From contig NZ_BNJJ01000004.1 in assembly GCF_016587435.1 (NCBI RefSeq), positions 451,889 through 515,888 of the forward strand: DNA of 64,000 bases, written 5' to 3'. The DNA comes from Dictyobacter formicarum (GTDB lineage Bacteria; Chloroflexota; Ktedonobacteria; Ktedonobacterales; Ktedonobacteraceae). Shown piece by piece: positions 59,258-64,000 of this stretch. The notes beneath the pieces are model-generated. The model was not told where the DNA came from. It was given only the letters and a program-made list of their open reading frames with translations, and made no database searches. The position numbers were made by a program, and so were the translations under genes. The first letter of the stretch is position 1, and the number at the start of each line of letters is the position of its first letter.

Positions 59258-60574
59258 ATGTTAATCAGGAATGGTGTTGTGATACTGGTTGATGGGCCGG
59301 TGCGACTGGATGTGCGGACGCGCGATGAGAAGATCAGTGAACTGGCCGAGCAGCTAACGCCCGAACCAGGTGAGCAGATAATTGATGCCGAGGGAATGAT
59401 GGTGCTGCCAGGTTTTATTGACTCGCATGTCCATTTCCGCGATCCCGGTGGTACGCACAAAGAGGACTTCCTGAGCGGCACGCAGGCCGCGCTGGCGGGC
59501 GGCGTTACTACTATACTGGACATGCCGAATACCCAGCCGCCAACCAATAGTCGCGAGCATCTGCAGGAGAAGAAGGCTCTGGCCGCGCAGAAGGCGGTCG
59601 TCGATTATGGTTTTTATTTCGGGGCGACCGACACTAATATCGAGGAAGCGGCCGCAGTGGCCGATCAGGTTGCCGCCATGAAACTGTATATGGGCTCCTC
59701 AACTGGTTCTTTGCTGGTCACGGAGTTCTCGCCCATCTATCGACACTTCTCGACCTTTCCATTGGATAAGCCAATCGTTGTGCATGCAGAGGACGAGCAG
59801 TCGCTGATCTATTTTGGCGCACAGGGGAGCACTGAACATAACCGGGCGCGACCTCCTTTGAGCGCACAGATCGCGTTAAGTCGTGCTTTAGCCATCGCCG
59901 AAAAGGTTGGTCGTGCACTACATATCGCCCACACCACGACGCAGCGGGAATTAGAGCTTATTCAGGAGGCCAGGAACAAGGGTGTACGCGTCACATGTGA
60001 GGTAACCCCCCTGCATCTCTTCCTGACCGAAGATGACCAGCAGCGACTGGGCAACTTCGGCAAGGTCAATCCTCCGTTGCGCAGCAAGAGCGACCAGGCA
60101 GCATTATGGCGCTATTTTGATGTCATCGACACCATTGGTACAGACCATGCTCCGCACACGAAAGAAGAAAAAATGCAGCCATATCAGAAAGCCCCTTCGG
60201 GCATGACTGGCGTCCAGACGATGCTGCCCCTGCTATTCAATGCCGCCCAGGAGGGTAAAGTTGAACCAGGCGAGATTATCAAACGCTGCGTCGTGAATCC
60301 GGCACGCATTTTTGGTTTAAAGGACAAAGGTGCGCTGGAAGTGGGTAAAGACGCGGATATCGTACTGATCGATCCACAACAAGTCTATGAGATAACCAAT
60401 GAGAAGATAGTGTCGAAATGCGGCTGGACGCCGTTTGCTGGCACAAAAGTCAAAGGGAAGATCCAGCAGGTATTTGTGCGTGGAAAGCTCGCGTTTGAGC
60501 ATGATACATGCCTGGCGCAGCCTGGAAATGGCAGACATGTACACTATGCCTATCATCACAGCCTATATGCCTGA
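59258..60574 (+). CDS. pyrC: Dihydroorotase, class I
   Basis: A 438-residue amidohydrolase for the third step of pyrimidine synthesis, cyclising carbamoyl-aspartate. The metal ligands His57 and His59 are in DSHVHFRDPG, and the Asp/His set is in DTIGTDHAPHT, typical of class I (PyrC/PyrX-like) enzymes. GMTGVQTMLPLLF and NPARIFGL also fit. The frame extends upstream to 59138, but this would read through the palindrome; the ATG at 59258 has GAGGAG and starts the domain (MLIRNGVVI). It is divergent from pyrD. Confidence 0.94.
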   Translation: MLIRNGVVILVDGPVRLDVRTRDEKISELAEQLTPEPGEQIIDAEGMMVLPGFIDSHVHFRDPGGTHKEDFLSGTQAALAGGVTTILDMPNTQPPTNSREHLQEKKALAAQKAVVDYGFYFGATDTNIEEAAAVADQVAAMKLYMGSSTGSLLVTEFSPIYRHFSTFPLDKPIVVHAEDEQSLIYFGAQGSTEHNRARPPLSAQIALSRALAIAEKVGRALHIAHTTTQRELELIQEARNKGVRVTCEVTPLHLFLTEDDQQRLGNFGKVNPPLRSKSDQAALWRYFDVIDTIGTDHAPHTKEEKMQPYQKAPSGMTGVQTMLPLLFNAAQEGKVEPGEIIKRCVVNPARIFGLKDKGALEVGKDADIVLIDPQQVYEITNEKIVSKCGWTPFAGTKVKGKIQQVFVRGKLAFEHDTCLAQPGNGRHVHYAYHHSLYA

Positions 60575-60594
60575 GAAACAGTTCTAATAACGAG

Positions 60595-60621
60595 AGGAGG
60601 GAGCATGACAGTATCCCTCCT
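60595..60621 (+). terminator. Terminator-like hairpin after pyrC
   Basis: AGGAGGGA (60595-60602) pairs with TCCCTCCT (60614-60621) with an 11-base loop, 20 bases after the stop. Confidence 0.6.
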
Positions 60622-60787
60622 GTTACAGGTAGCCCATTTACCTTCTGGCTGTACATTTACTGTCTCTTCTGTTAAAATAACTGAGCTATAATATGCTTTA
60701 TATTGGTTTCTATAACTAACCCTGACCTGAGAGCCGATAGTTTATAACAGAGATTTTGTTGCCAATACATATCATGGTGGAGTGCAA

Positions 60788-62299
60788 ATGGAAGAGATAC
60801 GGCACCAGCTTAAAACATACGGCCTGGTCTATCTGGGTTTATGCGTTTACTTGCTTTTTCTGATCTCTATAGTGTGGACTGGCTGGTTGAATATCTTTTT
60901 TAGCGGCGCCGCGCTGCACGAAGGAGCGAAGGGCATCGATTTTTACCAGTTGCCCAATGGAGCCTGGGCTTTCTGGCACGGAGGAAGTCTGACCGGGGCC
61001 GCACTGCCGGACGGCGCGCAGTACGCTCAACCGAACTATGCCAACTCCAATGTCTATCATCCCCTGTTCACACTCACACTGGGCTCGTTGCTGGCACTCT
61101 TTAGCCCGGAGCAGTCGCCATATATCTGGTTATGGTTCAAGGCTATCCTGACGCTGCTACTGGTAGCCTATTTTGTCTGGAACTTTCGCCAGCATAAGTA
61201 TGTCGGATTTGCGGCCTTCATCATCCTGGCCAACTTTAGTAGCTATCTAGAACTGGCTGCCTGGCAATTTCACTTCGTCCTGAACGTCTTTCTTTTTTTA
61301 TTGCTGATCCTGCTGGTCAAGAAAAGATCGGGTGTGTGGGCTGGTGTCTTCTACTGGCTAGGGATGCTCGTGAAGCCAATCGGAATTTTGTTGGTCCCGA
61401 CGTTGATCTTTAAAGGACGCTGGAAGCTTGCGCTGATTGGCGTCGGCTGTTTTGTGTTTTTTACCCTGATCTTTCTCTATCGCGGGACTGGTAACTACTA
61501 CACTGATAACCTGATCAACAACCTTAGCCTGTCTGGAACCCTGGGTCCGAATCAAATTATTACTTTGTCCGCCCTCTTACACTACATGACGCAATGGCCA
61601 GATATTATATATCGCGCTATTCAAGATAGCGTGCTGCTTGTGGTCGTCTTTTTAGGGACGCTTAAAAGGATTGCCTTGCCAAAGGCTGTTCTGTTCTATA
61701 TGGCCTATTTCCTCTGTTTCTATGAGCAGGTGTTTGAATATCAATGGAGCACGCTGGCCTATATCCTGGCTGTTTGTATGGTAACCTGTTCCGAGTTCCA
61801 AACCAGGCGGACCATGTTTTGTGTCCTTTTGACCTGCCTGCCCAGTTGCTTTGTATTGCTTAACCTTTTCCATGTGGATGTACAAAACTTAGGGAACCTG
61901 GGTATGATTCCAGGAGCCACTGCCTGGGAATGGATGGTGTTGAGCAAGTTCTTGCCGCTCTTCATCTTGCTGGTGAGTGTACTGGCAACTGACATCCAGC
62001 CAATCTGGCGACAGATGCTGGCCTTCTGGAAGGCGCTACGCAGGGTAAATGAGCACCTGGAGGTATTTGGGGGCGATATCCCCATACCTGCGACCGATCC
62101 TCCTGTTCAGTTAGCGCTGGCTGGACAGAGTGCCGAGGCTCTAGCCGTTCAACGAAATTTGTTCTGGGAGCATATGCCTGAAGGTGCGCCCCATAGTCCC
62201 GATGCTGCTCACACTCTCCTGCCAGTTGAGCCAAGGCTGCTAGAAGAATCTCTCCCGTTCAACACTCTGGAGGTAGAGATTGAGCGGCTAGAAGAATAG
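60788..62299 (+). CDS. Multi-TM membrane protein, GT-C glycosyltransferase-like (GT87)
   Basis: A 503-residue protein with about 10 membrane helices and a long soluble C-terminal tail (about 410-503). After helix one, the first extracytoplasmic loop holds GIDFYQLPNGAWAFWHGG and SNVYHPLF. The Asp in this loop, followed by YHP, is the arrangement of GT87/DUF2029 polyprenyl-phosphate-dependent mannosyltransferases. GMLVKPIGILLVP resembles the later KPxxxLxP motif. A glycosyltransferase role is likely but the sugar is unknown. ATG 60788 lies five bases after GGTGGAG. The acidic tail has no known domain. Confidence 0.72.
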   Translation: MEEIRHQLKTYGLVYLGLCVYLLFLISIVWTGWLNIFFSGAALHEGAKGIDFYQLPNGAWAFWHGGSLTGAALPDGAQYAQPNYANSNVYHPLFTLTLGSLLALFSPEQSPYIWLWFKAILTLLLVAYFVWNFRQHKYVGFAAFIILANFSSYLELAAWQFHFVLNVFLFLLLILLVKKRSGVWAGVFYWLGMLVKPIGILLVPTLIFKGRWKLALIGVGCFVFFTLIFLYRGTGNYYTDNLINNLSLSGTLGPNQIITLSALLHYMTQWPDIIYRAIQDSVLLVVVFLGTLKRIALPKAVLFYMAYFLCFYEQVFEYQWSTLAYILAVCMVTCSEFQTRRTMFCVLLTCLPSCFVLLNLFHVDVQNLGNLGMIPGATAWEWMVLSKFLPLFILLVSVLATDIQPIWRQMLAFWKALRRVNEHLEVFGGDIPIPATDPPVQLALAGQSAEALAVQRNLFWEHMPEGAPHSPDAAHTLLPVEPRLLEESLPFNTLEVEIERLEE

Positions 62300-62434
62300 C
62301 TTCACTGATAGCCAGTTTGTGTAACTTTAATGTCAATCCTGTATAAATGAGGCTATCGCTTCCGCTGGACCTGTATCGACGCCAAAGACAACCGTGTAGT
62401 GGTTGAGGTTGGGAAAATCGGCTGCAGATATTTT

Positions 62435-62478
62435 AGCCCAGGCGCTATACTCTCTACCAGGAGTATAGCGCCTGGGCT
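62435..62478. terminator. Perfect 18-bp hairpin between convergent genes
   Basis: AGCCCAGGCGCTATACTC (62435-62452) and its exact complement (62461-62478) with an 8-base loop; the right arm ends 19 bases before the MFS stop. It lacks T-tracts and resembles the other convergent-gene palindromes in the window. Confidence 0.65.
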
Positions 62479-62496
62479 CACTTCTCTAGTACATTG

Positions 62497-63849
62497 TCAG
62501 GCGTCTGATGCTGTAACGCGGGCCGGGGTACGCACTTCATCGTGATCGAGTTGCGCGTCCTTATTGGCGTATTCTTTGAGCGCCACGGCTGACAAAAACG
62601 AAATGATCGCCATCAGGATGATATACAGTGCCAGGGGCACATACGAATGGTATTGGGCGACCAGCAGAGTCGCAATGATCGGGGCGGGACCGCCAGCGGT
62701 CAAAGAGGCCAGTTGATAGCCGAGCGAGGCTCCACTATAGCGCAATTTTGTGCCAAAGTGTTCGGAAATGAAGGCCGCCTGCGGACCATAGACTGAAGCG
62801 TGACAGATGCCAATGGCGAAGGCCATACTGAACACAACCGCTACCGGATTTTTGGTTTGCAGCAAGAGGAAGAAAGGAAACGCAAACAGAGCCATCAGCA
62901 CCGTCCCAATCATGAACCAGCGCTTGCGTCCAATGATATCCGAGACATAACTGGCTGTGGGCATAAAGATAAAAGAGACGACGGCCGCTACAATAATGCC
63001 AACATATAGCAAGTTGAGCGGTATCTTGAGCGAAGTTACGCCATAGCCAAGGACGAAGGTGGTGAACAGATAGAATGGAGCCTGCTCACCTGAACGCAGC
63101 AGGGCCGTCAGGATAATATCTTTCCAGTGATGTCGGAACGCATCGACCAATGGGGCCCGCGCGATTCTATTCTCTTCCTTCAATTTAGTAAAGGCAGGAG
63201 TATCCAGGATACGTAAGCGAATAACGAGTCCGACCAGGATCAGCACTACACTCAGGAAGAAAGGAATACGCCAGCCCAGACCGGTAAAGGAAGCTCCCGT
63301 GAATAGTGCGCGAGTAATAATGACCACAATCGCGGCCAGCGCCAGTCCCAGTGGCACACCTGTCTGCGGCCAGCTGGTCCAGAAACCACGACGACGGTTA
63401 TCTCCATATTCAAGCGAGAGCAAGACCGAGCCGCCCCATTCACCGCCCACGCCTGCGCCTTGCAGGAAACGCAGGATGGTGATCAGGAGCGGGGCCAGGA
63501 TACCGACTTGAGCATACGTTGGCACCAGGCCCATCAAACAGGTTGAGATGCCCATTAAGAGCAGTGTGGTAACCAGCACAGATTTGCGCCCGATGCGGTC
63601 ACCAAACCAACCAAAGAAGGCACCTCCAATAGGTCGAGCGATAAAGCCGATGTAATAGGTGGTAAAGGATGCCAGGACACCGGTAACCGGATCGAGGAGC
63701 GGGAAAAATAGCTTGTTGAAGATGGTTGCCGAGAAAAATCCATACAAGAAGAAATCATACCATTCAATAGCCGTGCCAACGGTACTGGCACTCAGAATCG
63801 GAAGCATTTTGCGTACTGTGACGTTCTCTGACGATGAGATCGCCGCCAT
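62497..63849 (-). CDS. MFS transporter, metabolite:H+ symporter (MHS) family
   Basis: A 450-residue, 12-TM transporter. TAIEWYDFFLYGF near the N-terminus, the loop GDRIGRKSVLV, LRFLQGAGVGGEWGGSVLL and SDIIGRKRWF are the signatures of the ProP/KgtP/ShiA-type MHS family, which imports organic acids, betaines or shikimate-like compounds with protons. The ligand cannot be predicted. The ATG has AGGAGG about seven bases upstream. The C-terminus is charged and soluble. It follows another minus-strand gene whose stop lies 51 bases upstream, so the two may be co-transcribed. Confidence 0.9.
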   Translation of the reverse strand: MAAISSSENVTVRKMLPILSASTVGTAIEWYDFFLYGFFSATIFNKLFFPLLDPVTGVLASFTTYYIGFIARPIGGAFFGWFGDRIGRKSVLVTTLLLMGISTCLMGLVPTYAQVGILAPLLITILRFLQGAGVGGEWGGSVLLSLEYGDNRRRGFWTSWPQTGVPLGLALAAIVVIITRALFTGASFTGLGWRIPFFLSVVLILVGLVIRLRILDTPAFTKLKEENRIARAPLVDAFRHHWKDIILTALLRSGEQAPFYLFTTFVLGYGVTSLKIPLNLLYVGIIVAAVVSFIFMPTASYVSDIIGRKRWFMIGTVLMALFAFPFFLLLQTKNPVAVVFSMAFAIGICHASVYGPQAAFISEHFGTKLRYSGASLGYQLASLTAGGPAPIIATLLVAQYHSYVPLALYIILMAIISFLSAVALKEYANKDAQLDHDEVRTPARVTASDA

Positions 63850-63899
63850 TGAGACCTCCTGACTCCACTCATGGGTGATGAGTAGCTGAACACAACATC

Positions 63900-64000
63900 T
63901 TACGGTAGTGTGTCTTCTATATCAAAGCCAGCATTGGCATTGATAGCAGGTTTGTAGCCAGGTACCTTGATGGAATAGTTGCCGCATTGTGCGAGCTTCG
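63900..64000 (-). CDS. 3' end of an unidentified gene (5' part outside window)
   Basis: Minus-strand frame open to the window edge: 32 residues, CGNYSIKVPGYKPAINANA then GFDIEDTLP and a TAA at 63900-63902. The sequence looks protein-like and ends 51 bases before the MHS transporter start, suggesting an operon in which the missing enzyme acts on the imported compound. I do not recognise the family from this fragment. Confidence 0.55.
   Translation of the reverse strand, partial: KLAQCGNYSIKVPGYKPAINANAGFDIEDTLP

Noticed and set aside
1..64000. CRISPR arrays, rRNA, tRNA and a replication origin
   Set aside because: Looked for by eye on both strands; no regular repeats, no cloverleaf ends with CCA-type acceptors, and no DnaA-box cluster were seen.

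Overview
The window looks like a chromosomal stretch from a large-genome, soil-type, filament-forming bacterium, most likely a member of Ktedonobacteria (Chloroflexota). This is an inference from gene content, not from a marker gene: no rRNA or tRNA was found. The pointers are actinobacteria-like content (a DUF6114/DUF6230 pair, TetR and LacI regulators, a large reducing polyketide synthase), STAND/NACHT NTPases with membrane tails, a prodomain-less secreted sedolisin, SHOCT and HdeD small proteins, many IS remnants, and frequent GTG/TTG starts behind strong AGGAGG-like sites.

Layout. 1-3.3 kb: end of a phosphoesterase, a HIT protein, small membrane proteins and a FabG-like reductase. 3.9-12.0 kb: one 2206-residue KS-AT-DH-ER-KR-ACP synthase, convergent with a flavin amine oxidase across a perfect 67-nt palindrome. 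12.3-15.8 kb: an ABC exporter (permease plus ATPase) whose TetR repressor survives only as a 20-codon stub with an operator-like repeat. 16.3-19.2 kb: sedolisin and a frameshifted MFS transporter. 19.3-25.7 kb: an arabinofuranoside module (two permeases, Tat/lipoprotein binding protein, GH51 arabinofuranosidase) divergent from a LacI-family regulator, with matching TTGCAACGTTGCAA-type operators at three promoters. 25.7-29.4 kb: two alpha/beta hydrolases, LysR and a membrane protein.

29.5-34.9 kb is a decayed accessory zone: IS630-, IS1634- and IS1182-like fragments around a NACHT-membrane NTPase, a HEAT-like protein, a beta-propeller relic and an HD-domain chimera. 35.0-38.4 kb: TetR, DUF6114, DUF6230 and a secreted Pro/Thr-tailed protein. 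38.4-42.1 kb: threonine dehydratase, frameshifted SHOCT protein, acyl-ACP thioesterase and HdeD protein. 42.4-47.4 kb: an acyl-CoA synthetase gene cut in half by a large-serine-recombinase element carrying HTH, HNH nuclease and type III restriction-fragment genes; an intact paralogous synthetase follows.

49.4-54.9 kb: HtrA-like protease, a split ThDP-dependent decarboxylase with a cyclase/formamidase-fold hydrolase (three-gene operon), then TetR, a membrane-anchored hydrolase and DUF3995. 55-64 kb: a PAF-acetylhydrolase-like lipase, an Eis-like acetyltransferase, divergent pyrD and pyrC, a GT-C-like membrane protein, an MHS-type MFS transporter and the 3' end of an unidentified gene.

The best leads for unusual biology are the recombinase element with its nuclease cargo, the NACHT/HEAT pair, the three-operator LacI circuit, the decarboxylase/cyclase operon, and the series of long perfect palindromes in spacers.
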